In this document: positions 26,441 to 35,725 of the stretch, one piece after another
How positions within the stretch are numbered: the first letter of the stretch is position 1
Layout of the letters: the number at the start of each line of letters is the position of its first letter
Origin: Moritella sp. F3
GTDB taxonomy: Bacteria > Pseudomonadota > Gammaproteobacteria > Enterobacterales > Moritellaceae
DNA: 64,000 nt
Direction: 5' to 3'
NCBI RefSeq assembly: GCF_015082335.1
Contig: NZ_BLRL01000015.1
Span: forward strand, 51,072 to 115,071
Notes under the pieces: model-generated
What the model was told of the DNA's origin: nothing
Database searches by the model: none
The model's input: the letters and a program-made list of their open reading frames with translations, nothing else
Translations under genes and position numbers: made by a program

Positions 26441-26500
26441 TGCAATGTTTTAATCTATATACAATTTAATACACGCTATATAATTTAATAGACGTAGGTA

Positions 26501-27604
26501 TTAATCAATAAGATTGAAATCGTTACGTAATATCTCAATGATCTCAGCTTTCGGATTATCAGATAAGACGATCTTATTACCTGTAATTTTTTCTGCGATA
26601 TTAAGGTATGTTTCTGAGATAGACATCAATACAGATGTTGGTAGTGCGTTATGTTCAGCAAGTGCTAAACGCTCATCCATTCTGTTTTTGTTAAGTAAGA
26701 TGTCAGGTTCAGGGAAGTAGTTAAGTAATAACTGGCGGAAACCTTCTTTAGAATTCTCAACAACATTGCCTTCACGGAATGCTGGACCATCCCAAATACG
26801 CGATGAATCAGGCGTACCTACTTCATCCATATAGATGAGCTTGTCTTGGCCTTTTCTGTCTGTTACATAACCAAATTCAAATTTAGTATCAACAAACATT
26901 TGATCAACACCTGCAAGTGCATCACTGATCACATCAAAACCTTCTTTTAACAGTTTTTCGTAATAAGTAATGTCATCAAGCGATTTGAAGTTAAATGCTT
27001 CGTAGTTGTCAGAAATGTTTTCGCGTGTGATGTTAACATCATCAACAGCTGGTACACCTGGGATGCCTTCTAAAATACCTTTAGTAGACGGTGTGATAAG
27101 TAATTCTGGTAGTTTCTGGTCTTTAGTAAGACCCTCTGGTAGTTCGATACCACAGAAATTACGTTCACCTTGGCTATAAGCACGCCACATTGAACCTGTG
27201 ATGTATTGGCGACAAATCGCTTCAATCATAACTGGCTTAGCTTTTTGAACGATCCAAATGAATGGGTGAGGAATATCAAGAATATGGCTGTCAGCTAAAC
27301 CGTTTTCACGGAAAGACTTAAACCAATGGTTTGAAATTGCGTTTAACGCAGCACCTTTCCCAGGTACACCACGCATGCCGCCTTCACCGTGCCAGATACA
27401 ATCAAAAGCAGAAATACGATCACTAATAACCATAATTGCAAGTGGTGCATCTGCCGCTACATCATAACCTTTTTCTTCGATTAGACGACGACTATCGGCT
27501 TCAGTTAACCAGTAAACAGAACGTACTTTACCACTGTGCACAGGCTTATCTGTACGGATTGGTAAATCATTGTTTACAGCTAATACTTTATCAGCAAGAC
27601 TCAT
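26501..27604 (-). CDS. purC: SAICAR synthase, long form
   Basis: Phosphoribosylaminoimidazole-succinocarboxamide synthase of purine synthesis, joining CAIR and aspartate with ATP. Motifs include SGKVRSVYWLT at the N-terminus, ISDRISAFDCIW, PHPFIWIVQKAKPVMIEAICRQYITGSMWRAY and YMDEVGTPDSSRIW. At 367 residues it belongs to the longer form found in Vibrio and Shewanella relatives rather than the 237-residue E. coli form. ATG at 27604 follows AAGGAT. A long hairpin is present in the upstream leader region. Confidence 0.95.
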   Translation of the reverse strand: MSLADKVLAVNNDLPIRTDKPVHSGKVRSVYWLTEADSRRLIEEKGYDVAADAPLAIMVISDRISAFDCIWHGEGGMRGVPGKGAALNAISNHWFKSFRENGLADSHILDIPHPFIWIVQKAKPVMIEAICRQYITGSMWRAYSQGERNFCGIELPEGLTKDQKLPELLITPSTKGILEGIPGVPAVDDVNITRENISDNYEAFNFKSLDDITYYEKLLKEGFDVISDALAGVDQMFVDTKFEFGYVTDRKGQDKLIYMDEVGTPDSSRIWDGPAFREGNVVENSKEGFRQLLLNYFPEPDILLNKNRMDERLALAEHNALPTSVLMSISETYLNIAEKITGNKIVLSDNPKAEIIEILRNDFNLID

Positions 27605-27642
27605 TGTTAACTATCCTTATTGAGTTTATCGTTTAAATACCT

Positions 27643-27696
27643 AAGTAACTTGGAAGAGTTTCTTTCTATTTCCCTGAAGGCTCTTCCAAGTTACTT
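27643..27696. repeat. 16-bp perfect inverted repeat in the purC leader
   Basis: AAGTAACTTGGAAGAG (27643-27658) and its exact complement (27681-27696) flank a 22-nt loop; two more pairs form beyond a T-T mismatch. It is 39 bp upstream of the purC start. It could be a leader-RNA hairpin or a copy of a dispersed repeat. It does not match the PurR operator. Confidence 0.6.
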
Positions 27697-27936
27697 TGGA
27701 CTCATTTAGCTAGATTCGAGGTGTTGCTGTCGATTTGAGGGCGATTTTACCAGAAGTAGGGCGCGATTCCACTATTACTGACTAATTTTGTTAAAAATAA
27801 CAAGTTATAAGTAATAGTATTTTGTTAACAGGGTTGAAAAACAACCATCAGTTTCGCTTTATACAACATGGATTTGATTATTGGTAAGAGTGATGGTATT
27901 AAATGCTGTCTAATAATAATAAATGGAAACTTGTTT

Positions 27937-29847
27937 GTGATAGAGCAATATTTTTTATCGGGTGGCGCGTTAGCCAAAGTCATCGATGGCTATACAGCTC
28001 GTCAACCGCAAATTGATATGGCAAAGGCCATTAACAATGTGATCGCAAGCAAGGGCAACTTAATTGTAGAGGCTGAAACGGGCACGGGTAAAACGTTCGC
28101 TTATCTTATTCCTGCTTTGATTAATGACAAAACAACAATCATAAGTACTGGTAGTAAAAACTTGCAAGAGCAGTTATTTAACCGTGATTTACCCTTTATT
28201 ATTGATGCCTTAAACAGCAAGGCTAAAACAGCATTATTGAAAGGCCGTAATAATTACCTGTGCACAGAACGTTTAACGCGTTTAAGCCGTGAAACACAAT
28301 ATCAAAATCAAACTATATTAAGCGATTACGTTAAAGTCAAAGGTTGGTCTAATATTACGATTAGCGGGGACATGAGTTCCGTGCCAGGGCTTAAAGACGA
28401 CGCTGAAATATTACCCTTAGTAACATCGACAAATGATAACTGTTTAGGGCGTGATTGTCCTGATTATGAAGATTGCTTCTTGGTTAAAGCCCGTCGAAAG
28501 GCTCTAGAAGCTGATATTGTAGTTGTTAATCACCATTTATATTTTGCCGATCTTAATGTTAAAGATTCTGGCTTTGGTCGGTTACTGCCGGATGCTGAAG
28601 TAATTGTTTTTGATGAAGCCCATCAAATTCCCGATATTGCATCAGAATATTTTGGTAAAAGCTTATCAAGTAAATTAATTCAAGCGTTATGCAAAGATGT
28701 GCAATACCTCGGGCGTACCGATTTAAAAGACACCATCCAAGTCACAAAAGCTGCTAATGGGCTAGCTAATGCGACGCAAGATTTACGCTTAAGTTTCTCA
28801 ATGGAAACTGGCCGAGGTAACTGGCGTCATTTGCTTAACCAGCAAGCTGTCATGAAAACGGTGACGCGATTTCAAGACCAACTCGATTTTATCTACGAAG
28901 TACTGAAGTTATCGCTTGGCCGAACAGAGCTTGTGGATCAGTGCTTTGACCGTGTGGTTGAGATTAAAGCAATATTTCAACAAATAATGGCGGTAAATAA
29001 TACCGGCGAGAGCTATTGGTATGAATGTACCAAGCGAAACTTTACATTAAATATCACGCCACTTAATATTGCTGAGCGCTTTAGTGCTGAGCAAGAAAAA
29101 CTAAAATCTGCGTGGGTTTTCACGTCAGCCACTTTAGCTGTTGATCATTGTTTCTCACACTATCGCCAACAGATGGGATTAGTGAATGCAACAGAGCTTA
29201 TTTTGGCTAGTCCGTTTGATTACCAGAACCAAGCCATGTTATGCGTCCCTCGTAATATACCAGAGCCAAACGACCCAAATATAGCTCGTATATTGGTGGA
29301 GAAATTATCCCCCGTCATTATTGCTAATAAAGGTCGATGTTTCTTTCTTTGTACGAGTCATTACATGATCAGGCAAGTGGCAGCGTTACTACAGCAGCAA
29401 CTCTCGATGCCTATTTTCGTACAGGGCCAAGATAACAAACAAGTGTTACTTGATCAGTTCATCGAACATGGTAACGCCTTATTAATCGGTACTTATTCAT
29501 TCTGGGAAGGGATTGATGTACGCGGGCAAACTTTAAGCTGTGTTATTATTGATAAATTACCGTTTGCATCGCCAGATGATCCGTTATTACAAGCTCGAAT
29601 TGAAGACTGCCAACGTAAAGGCGAAGACCCTTTTGCACAGTTACAAATTCCCAAGGCTGTGATAAACCTGAAGCAGGGAGTAGGGCGTTTAATTCGAGAT
29701 GTCAAAGACACGGGCTGTGTTATTATTTGTGATACTCGTATTGTATCGCGTGGTTATGGTGGTACGTTTATCAATAGCTTACCCGATATGCCGCGCACCA
29801 GAGATTTAAATAGCGTTTTATCTTTTATTAAGAAAACTAACAATTAG
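27937..29847 (+). CDS. yoaA: DinG/YoaA-family ATP-dependent DNA helicase
   Basis: Superfamily 2 iron-sulfur helicase of the XPD/DinG group; E. coli YoaA acts with HolC in damage tolerance. From the GTG at 27937, Walker A ETGTGKTFAYL is near residue 47, the FeS cysteines are in NNYLCTERL and CLGRDCPDYEDC, and the DEAH box is DEAHQIPD. Late motifs include LIGTYSFWEGIDVRG and QGVGRLIRD. The frame opens at ATG 27868, but alignment with the E. coli start (family core at ALAKVIDGYTARQPQ) favours GTG 27937 or TTG 27931. It ends 12 bp before tsaB. Confidence 0.92.
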   Translation: MIEQYFLSGGALAKVIDGYTARQPQIDMAKAINNVIASKGNLIVEAETGTGKTFAYLIPALINDKTTIISTGSKNLQEQLFNRDLPFIIDALNSKAKTALLKGRNNYLCTERLTRLSRETQYQNQTILSDYVKVKGWSNITISGDMSSVPGLKDDAEILPLVTSTNDNCLGRDCPDYEDCFLVKARRKALEADIVVVNHHLYFADLNVKDSGFGRLLPDAEVIVFDEAHQIPDIASEYFGKSLSSKLIQALCKDVQYLGRTDLKDTIQVTKAANGLANATQDLRLSFSMETGRGNWRHLLNQQAVMKTVTRFQDQLDFIYEVLKLSLGRTELVDQCFDRVVEIKAIFQQIMAVNNTGESYWYECTKRNFTLNITPLNIAERFSAEQEKLKSAWVFTSATLAVDHCFSHYRQQMGLVNATELILASPFDYQNQAMLCVPRNIPEPNDPNIARILVEKLSPVIIANKGRCFFLCTSHYMIRQVAALLQQQLSMPIFVQGQDNKQVLLDQFIEHGNALLIGTYSFWEGIDVRGQTLSCVIIDKLPFASPDDPLLQARIEDCQRKGEDPFAQLQIPKAVINLKQGVGRLIRDVKDTGCVIICDTRIVSRGYGGTFINSLPDMPRTRDLNSVLSFIKKTNN

Positions 29848-29859
29848 AAAGTGAATTTT

Positions 29860-30564
29860 ATGAGTAATATTTTAGCACTAGATACATCAACAGAAAATTG
29901 TTCTGCCGCACTGAGCATTAACGGCGAAATATTAGTAAGAGAGTTTGAAAGCCCGCGTGAACACACAAAGCGAATCTTGCCTATGGTAGATAGTTTATTG
30001 GCTGAAGCTGGCATTAAATTAAAAGACTTGGATGCACTCGCATTTGGTCGCGGTCCGGGTAGTTTTACCGGTGTACGTATTGGCACTGGTATTGCGCAAG
30101 GGCTTGCCTTTGGTGCTGATTTACCTATGTTACCTATTTCGACATTAGCAGCCATGGCACAAGGTGCAAACCGATTACATAATGCCACGGATGTATTACC
30201 TGCAATTGATGCACGTATGGGTGAAATTTATGTTGCGCAATATAAACTCAATGCCGCTGGTGTAATGACACTTGTCGATAAAGAAATGGTTATCACCGCA
30301 GACGAACTTGTTGCTAATTTCAACAAGCCGGAACAAGCTTTCTACACGTTAGGAACAGGCTGGGCGACCTATGCACAGCAGCTTGCGGTTTTAAATGTTG
30401 CCAATTTAACTGCATGTGAAGGCATCCAATTTCCAACATCACACGATATGCTGGCAATTGCAGCTGCTGACTTTGCTAATGGTAAAGCGGTTGCAGTTGA
30501 AGATGCGATGCCTGTTTATGTTCGAGATACTGTCACTTGGAAGAAACTACCAGGTAGAGAGTAA
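29860..30564 (+). CDS. tsaB: tRNA t6A biosynthesis protein TsaB
   Basis: Partner of TsaD in making the universal t6A37 modification of ANN-decoding tRNAs. It begins SNILALDTSTENCSAAL, the ASKHA-fold phosphate-binding start, followed by FGRGPGSFTGVRIGTGIAQGLA at about residues 64-86, the TsaB signature. At 234 residues it is the normal size. A GTG at 29851 is in frame but ATG 29860 matches family starts. It lies between yoaA and an alpha/beta hydrolase gene, an arrangement like that in enterics (yoaA-tsaB). Confidence 0.95.
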   Translation: MSNILALDTSTENCSAALSINGEILVREFESPREHTKRILPMVDSLLAEAGIKLKDLDALAFGRGPGSFTGVRIGTGIAQGLAFGADLPMLPISTLAAMAQGANRLHNATDVLPAIDARMGEIYVAQYKLNAAGVMTLVDKEMVITADELVANFNKPEQAFYTLGTGWATYAQQLAVLNVANLTACEGIQFPTSHDMLAIAAADFANGKAVAVEDAMPVYVRDTVTWKKLPGRE

Positions 30565-30570
30565 ATTCTA

Positions 30571-31446
30571 ATGAATAACGTTAGTATAGAGATAAATGGC
30601 AGCATTATTACTGGTTTGCAGTGGGGCGATAACACTAAACCTGTTTTATTAGCCGTACATGGCTGGCTTGATAACGCTGCTAGTTTTATACCTGTTGCTA
30701 ATGCTTTATTAACTAAATTAGAAGATGGTTCATTGCCTTATCAGCTCATTGCAATTGACTTACCTGGGCATGGAGCGTCTACGCATAAAATAGGACATTA
30801 TAATTTTATTGAGTGGGTGGACGATTTATACCAAATTGTTAAAACCCAAAATTGGGGGCCTGTGACGATCATTGGTCACTCAATGGGGGCGATGATTACT
30901 TCAATTTTGGCTGCTACTTTTCCAGAGCTTGTAAACCGAATTGTACTCATCGAAGGCTTGGGTGCTATTTCAGCAAAAGCTGACGAAACTGTGAGCCAAT
31001 TACGTAAAGGCATAGAAAGTCGTACTATTTACCATCGTAATATCAACGAAAGTACTAAGCGAAAAAATCATGCTTTAACGTTGGACAAGGTTGTCAAAGC
31101 ACGTTGCCTTGTCTCTGATTTAAATGAAGAAAATGCAACGTTAATTTGTAACAGAAATTTAACGACTAATGATACAGGTGTCACTTTTCGCTCAGATCCG
31201 AAATTGAAAGTACGATCTCTAGTTCGTTTGACAGAGATGCAAGTAATTGATATTTTATCTTCTATTTCAACATCTTGTTTGATAATTGTTGGTAGTGAAG
31301 GATTTCCGCTGATTACACAGACGCTGGAGAATGAAATATTCTGCAAAGCCAACTTTACTATCGGAAAGCTATCTGGCGGGCATCATGTACACATGGATAA
31401 TGCGGCAGAAACTGCAACGGCTATCGTTAAATTTGTTAATAATTAA
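30571..31446 (+). CDS. Alpha/beta hydrolase
   Basis: A 291-residue serine hydrolase. The oxyanion motif HGWLDN is at 30-35, the nucleophile elbow GHSMGAM at 102-108 (S104), and the catalytic His lies in GGHHVHMD near the end. This resembles the SERHL-type hydrolases found beside tsaB in Shewanella and Vibrio; no substrate is known. It starts 7 bp after the tsaB stop and probably shares its transcript. Confidence 0.85.
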   Translation: MNNVSIEINGSIITGLQWGDNTKPVLLAVHGWLDNAASFIPVANALLTKLEDGSLPYQLIAIDLPGHGASTHKIGHYNFIEWVDDLYQIVKTQNWGPVTIIGHSMGAMITSILAATFPELVNRIVLIEGLGAISAKADETVSQLRKGIESRTIYHRNINESTKRKNHALTLDKVVKARCLVSDLNEENATLICNRNLTTNDTGVTFRSDPKLKVRSLVRLTEMQVIDILSSISTSCLIIVGSEGFPLITQTLENEIFCKANFTIGKLSGGHHVHMDNAAETATAIVKFVNN

Positions 31447-31624
31447 ATATAATGGTTCATTAAATCAACAAAAATAGAGTATTTGTTTCTAATTCTAAAT
31501 TATGAAGATTTAAATAAACATGTAATGTCGATATTTCATTTGTTAATTGAGTGTTAATCAATTAAGATCTGATCACAATAAATAATTTCATCAATAGCAA
31601 TTAGTTATTATTAAGGGATTAATA

Positions 31625-31657
31625 ATGCCGACGTTGTTTTGTAAAATTACAAAGTAA
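31625..31657 (+). CDS. Putative 10-residue leader ORF upstream of fadD
   Basis: ATG at 31625 has AAGGGA six bases upstream and encodes MPTLFCKITK before a stop 17 bp ahead of the fadD GTG start. The ribosome site is as good as that of many genes here. Whether it is translated is unknown; translational coupling or attenuation of fadD is the obvious idea. Confidence 0.35.
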   Translation: MPTLFCKITK

Positions 31658-31674
31658 ATAAAAAGGAGTGTACG

Positions 31675-33330
31675 GTGGAAAAGGTTTGGTTAAAGAGATA
31701 CCCGGAAAATGTTCCCGCTGAGATTGACTTTGGTTCATTTCGTTCTTTAAACGATATATTCGATCAAACAGTGCAAAATTTTGCAGATAACCCAGCATAT
31801 GTAAATATGGGCTGTTCATTGACTTATGGTGAAATTGAAGAGAAATCTCGCGCTTTCGCTGCTTACCTTCAAAACGAGCTTAAATTAAATAAAGGCGACC
31901 GTGTCGCGTTAATGATGCCGAACTTGCTGCAATACCCAATTGCGTTATTTGGTGTGCTACGAGCTGGTATGGTTATTGTTAATGTAAATCCTTTATATAC
32001 ACCTCGCGAGTTAAAACATCAGTTAAATGACTCCGGTGCAAAAGCGATTGTTATCATTTCTAACTTCGCTAGTGTATTAGAAAAAGTAATTGAAGATTCA
32101 CCTGTTGAACATGTGATCTTAACGCAGCTAGGCGATCTTTTCTCTCCTGTTAAAGGTGCTATCACCAACTTAGTCGTTAAGTATGTGAAAAAGATGGTGC
32201 CTAAATTTAGCCTGCCAAATGCGATCCCGTTTAACCGCGTATTGAATAAAGGACGTTCATTAGCGTTTAATAAAGTTGAATTGGGTTTTGATGATATTGC
32301 TTTCCTCCAATATACAGGTGGCACAACTGGTGTTTCAAAAGGTGCAGTATTAACGCATAAAAATATGCTTGCTAATGTATTACAAGCAGAAGGCGCTTAC
32401 GGCAGCATCATTGATCCTGGTACTGAAACCGTGATCACAGCATTACCGCTTTATCATGTGTTCGCATTAACAGTAAATGGGTTGTTATTCTTCTTGGGCG
32501 GCGGTAAGAATATTCTTATTACTAATCCTCGAGATCTACCTGCGTTAATTAAAGAAATTGATGATCATAAACCGACCGCGATTACAGGTGTGAATACACT
32601 CTTTAATGCACTTGTTAATGATGAAACCTTTGCTAAAGTTGATTTCTCGGCATTAAAACTTTCTGTCGGTGGCGGCATGGCTGTTCAACGTTCAGTTGCT
32701 GAAAAGTGGAAGAAGATCACGGGTTGTCATTTACTTGAAGGTTATGGTTTAACTGAGTGTTCACCACTGGTAACAGTAAACCCATACGACCTGCATGAAT
32801 ATAACGGTTCAATTGGTTTACCTGTGTCATCAACAGATGTTCGTATCATCGATGATGAAGGTGGCGTGCTGACTAAACCTGGTGCTGTAGGCGAAATGCA
32901 AGTACGTGGTCCTCAAGTGATGCAAGGCTATTGGCAGCGTCCACAAGAAACAGCTGACGTGATCACTGATGGCTGGTTAAACACCGGTGATATTGCGCGC
33001 ATGGATGAAGATGGTTTCTTTTATATTGTTGATCGTAAGAAAGACATGATCCTTGTTTCTGGCTTTAACGTTTTCCCGAATGAAATTGAAGATGTGTTAA
33101 CGCTAAATGACAACATCCTTGAAGCTGCAGCAATTGGTGTACCACATGAATCATCAGGCGAAACAGTTAAAATCTTTGTTGTTAAAAAAGGTGAGATTTC
33201 GAAAGAAGAAATTGTTGCGCATTGTCGTGAACACCTGACTGCATATAAAATCCCGCGTATTATTGAATTCCGTGATGAGTTACCTAAGAGTAATGTAGGT
33301 AAAATATTACGTCGTGAACTGCGTGATTAA
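31675..33330 (+). CDS. fadD: Long-chain fatty acyl-CoA synthetase
   Basis: Inner-membrane-associated enzyme that activates imported long-chain fatty acids to acyl-CoA with ATP. The AMP-binding motif YTGGTTGVSKGAVLTH is near residue 214, followed by GYGLTECSP and the FACS motif LNTGDIARMDEDGFFYIVDRKKDMILVSGFNVFPNEIE. Length 551 is close to E. coli FadD (561). The start is GTG at 31675 with AAGGAG at 6 bases. About 230 bp separate it from the hydrolase gene, and a strong terminator follows. Confidence 0.95.
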   Translation: MEKVWLKRYPENVPAEIDFGSFRSLNDIFDQTVQNFADNPAYVNMGCSLTYGEIEEKSRAFAAYLQNELKLNKGDRVALMMPNLLQYPIALFGVLRAGMVIVNVNPLYTPRELKHQLNDSGAKAIVIISNFASVLEKVIEDSPVEHVILTQLGDLFSPVKGAITNLVVKYVKKMVPKFSLPNAIPFNRVLNKGRSLAFNKVELGFDDIAFLQYTGGTTGVSKGAVLTHKNMLANVLQAEGAYGSIIDPGTETVITALPLYHVFALTVNGLLFFLGGGKNILITNPRDLPALIKEIDDHKPTAITGVNTLFNALVNDETFAKVDFSALKLSVGGGMAVQRSVAEKWKKITGCHLLEGYGLTECSPLVTVNPYDLHEYNGSIGLPVSSTDVRIIDDEGGVLTKPGAVGEMQVRGPQVMQGYWQRPQETADVITDGWLNTGDIARMDEDGFFYIVDRKKDMILVSGFNVFPNEIEDVLTLNDNILEAAAIGVPHESSGETVKIFVVKKGEISKEEIVAHCREHLTAYKIPRIIEFRDELPKSNVGKILRRELRD

Positions 33331-33390
33331 GAATATATCTAATTTAAAGTCATAAAACACTTATAATTAGTAATATATTTAGCTAAAATT

Positions 33391-33429
33391 AAGCCACTTT
33401 CTAAATTTTAAGAAAGTGGCTTTTTTTTT
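33391..33429 (+). terminator. fadD terminator
   Basis: AAGCCACTTTCT pairs with AGAAAGTGGCTT around an 8-nt loop and runs into nine T residues. It lies 60 bp after fadD and immediately before the ribosome site of rnd, so rnd needs its own promoter or read-through. Confidence 0.9.
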
Positions 33430-33439
33430 GAGGTTATAA

Positions 33440-34570
33440 GTGGAATATATTTTAGTTGAAGATCAAATAACATTGCAGAAAATGATAGCTCAATGTGCGG
33501 ATGTTGAAGTTTTAGCAATCGACACTGAATTTATCAGACAGCGTACTTATTACCCTATTCTTGGATTGTTTCAGCTTTACAATGGTACTGAAACATATTT
33601 AGTTGATCCACTTTCCGTCGATGACCTAAGCACATTATGGCAACTTCTTGACCGTCAACCTGTGGTGCTTCATGCTTGTTCTGAAGACCTTGATGTATTC
33701 AAGACGGTTGCAAATAAAATTCCTGACTTTTTCCACGATACCCAGATCGCCGCCGCATTCAGTGGTCTCGGTTCTTCTCTTGGTTTTGGTGGCTTAGTAT
33801 CTGAATTTCAAAAAATCACCTTAGACAAGGGAGAGTCTCGCTCTAATTGGCTGGCGCGACCACTAACAGAAAAACAGTTAAGTTATGCAGCGGCTGACGT
33901 GTATCATTTGTTACCTTGCTGGAATGAGCTAAAAGCTAAGCTTGTTGAACTAGGCTACTATGATTACTACCTGCAAGAGCTAGATAACTTACGCCGTCGT
34001 AAGTCGGAAAAGAAAAAACCTAGTACTGTGTATAAGCAATTCAAGAACGCCTCATTTCTATCTCCTCGCCAACTTGCAACGTTGCAAGCTCTAGGAGAAT
34101 GGCGTGAAAACAATGCCGTTAATCGTGATATGGCGGTTAATTTTGTTGTAAAAGAAGCACACCTTCTTGAGGTGGCAAAACAACAGCCAAAATCGTTACG
34201 AGATTTAAATAAGATTGAATTGTTACCAATCGAAATTAAACGTCACGGAAAGCAAATTCTAGAAATAGTGAAACAGACGGAACAACTTGCTGATAGTGAG
34301 CTACCTGAACCTTTGACCCGTATTTCAGATCACCCTGGTTATAAAAAAGTTGTTCAAGCTATGCGCAATAAAATAGCCATTGTTGCAGAGAAAACGAATA
34401 TTCCTGCAGAATTAATCGGTTCAAAGAAAATCATCAATGAACTATTGAACTGGTGTTGGAAGTTAACGGATGAACAGCGTGAAGTAGGGGTTAAACCTAT
34501 CATGCTATGTAATTGGCGAGCAGAGCTAATTGGTAATGTGTTGTTCGAAAGTTTGATGGCTGACAAATAG
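33440..34570 (+). CDS. rnd: Ribonuclease D
   Basis: 3' to 5' exoribonuclease that trims tRNA precursors and other small RNAs. The DEDD exonuclease fold is visible: D28 and E30 in AIDTEFIRQRTY, then LHACSEDLDVF and LSYAAADVYHLL with the catalytic Asp and Tyr. An HRDC domain follows from about residue 205 (FLSPRQLATLQALGEWREN...). Length 376 matches E. coli (375). The start is GTG at 33440 with GAGG at 6 bases. Confidence 0.95.
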   Translation: MEYILVEDQITLQKMIAQCADVEVLAIDTEFIRQRTYYPILGLFQLYNGTETYLVDPLSVDDLSTLWQLLDRQPVVLHACSEDLDVFKTVANKIPDFFHDTQIAAAFSGLGSSLGFGGLVSEFQKITLDKGESRSNWLARPLTEKQLSYAAADVYHLLPCWNELKAKLVELGYYDYYLQELDNLRRRKSEKKKPSTVYKQFKNASFLSPRQLATLQALGEWRENNAVNRDMAVNFVVKEAHLLEVAKQQPKSLRDLNKIELLPIEIKRHGKQILEIVKQTEQLADSELPEPLTRISDHPGYKKVVQAMRNKIAIVAEKTNIPAELIGSKKIINELLNWCWKLTDEQREVGVKPIMLCNWRAELIGNVLFESLMADK

Positions 34571-34596
34571 TATTAAAACAAGTTAAGCTTAGATAA

Positions 34597-34628
34597 AAGT
34601 AAGCGCACAATGAAATGTGCGCTTACTT
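34597..34628. terminator. Bidirectional terminator between rnd and minE
   Basis: AAGTAAGCGCACA (34597-34609) pairs perfectly with 34616-34628 around a 6-nt loop. T-runs are weak on both sides, but the position between convergent genes fits. Confidence 0.7.
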
Positions 34629-34635
34629 AATATTG

Positions 34636-34899
34636 CTATTTATCAGGAAGAGTTACATTCAACTCTAATACAGAGAGATTGTTATCTCTTTGATCAAGCT
34701 GAACATTGACTTGATCGGACGTTACTGCAACATATTTTTTAATCACTTCAAGGATATCTAGCTTAAGTTGCGGTAGATAATCAGGAGTGTTATCACGTAA
34801 ACTACGTTCATGTGCAACAATAATCTGTAAACGATCCTTCGCTAGATTAGCTGATGTTACGTTCGGTTTTGATGAACGAAAGTAATCAAGTAACGCCAT
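34636..34899 (-). CDS. minE: Cell division topological specificity factor MinE
   Basis: Binds MinD at the membrane and stimulates its ATPase, producing the pole-to-pole oscillation. The N-terminal membrane and MinD-binding segment is MALLDYFRSSKPNVTSANLAKDRLQIIVAHER, followed by the dimerisation domain. The start is ATG at 34899: GGAGG lies in the last codons of minD, and this gives the usual 87-residue protein. minD stop and minE start are one base apart. Confidence 0.96.
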   Translation of the reverse strand: MALLDYFRSSKPNVTSANLAKDRLQIIVAHERSLRDNTPDYLPQLKLDILEVIKKYVAVTSDQVNVQLDQRDNNLSVLELNVTLPDK

Positions 34900-34900
34900 T

Positions 34901-35710
34901 TTAACCTCCAAAAATTCTGCTTAAAAAGCCTTTTTTCTCAACCGTAAGAAAGCGAAATTCGCGTTCTTCGCCCAGTATTCTTGCTACCGTATCAGCGTAA
35001 GCTTGGCCTGCATCGCTTTCAGTGTCTAAGATTACAGGTTGACCGCTATTTGACGCTTTAAGTACTGCGCTTGATTCTGGAATCACACCTGCAAGCGGCA
35101 CAGCTAAAATCTCGGTAATATTCTCAACACTTAGCATGTCACCACGTTCTACACGCTCAGGCACGTAGCGGGTAATAAGTAGGTGTTCTTTAATTGGTTC
35201 AAGAGCGAGTTCAGCTCGACGAGAGCGGCTTTGTAGCATACCGATAATACGGTCTGAATCGCGCACTGAAGAGACTTCAGGGTTTGTCGTGATGATAGCG
35301 ATATCTGCAAAATATAAAGCCATCATAGCGCCCGCTTCGATACCAGCAGGTGAATCACAGACGATGTAGTCATGATTTTCTGCAAGTTGATCTAAAATCT
35401 TGCCAACACCTTCTTTGGTTAACGCATCTTTGTCACGCGTTTGTGAAGCAGGTAGGATATGCAGGTTTTCAACACGTTTATCTTTAATTAACGCTTGAGA
35501 TAAATTTGCTTCGCCATTGATTACGTTTACAAAGTCATACACAACGCGGCGCTCACAGCCCATGATTAAGTCTAAATTACGTAAACCGATATCGAAATCG
35601 ATAACAACAGTTCTTTTCCCTTGCATTGCGAGTCCAGTAGCAATCGCAGCGCTGGTTGTTGTTTTACCTACGCCACCTTTACCGGATGTTACGACAATAA
35701 TTTCAGCCAT
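34901..35710 (-). CDS. minD: Septum site-determining ATPase MinD
   Basis: Membrane-associated ATPase that recruits MinC and oscillates with MinE. The deviant Walker A GKGGVGKTT begins at residue 10, followed by VIDFDIGLRNLDLIMGCERR and DSPAGIEAGA (Walker B region). The C-terminal amphipathic membrane-targeting helix is visible as KGFLSRIFGG. Length 269 is normal. It is 15 bp after minC. Confidence 0.97.
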   Translation of the reverse strand: MAEIIVVTSGKGGVGKTTTSAAIATGLAMQGKRTVVIDFDIGLRNLDLIMGCERRVVYDFVNVINGEANLSQALIKDKRVENLHILPASQTRDKDALTKEGVGKILDQLAENHDYIVCDSPAGIEAGAMMALYFADIAIITTNPEVSSVRDSDRIIGMLQSRSRRAELALEPIKEHLLITRYVPERVERGDMLSVENITEILAVPLAGVIPESSAVLKASNSGQPVILDTESDAGQAYADTVARILGEEREFRFLTVEKKGFLSRIFGG

Positions 35711-35725
35711 TTTAATTCCTTGAAT

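Noticed and set aside
27643..27696. PurR operator or purine riboswitch at the purC leader
   Set aside because: The hairpin does not resemble the PurR palindrome, and no riboswitch core is visible.
31575..31600. CRP or FadR site upstream of fadD
   Set aside because: Only a TCACA half site is present; the other half does not match, and no full FadR operator is seen.
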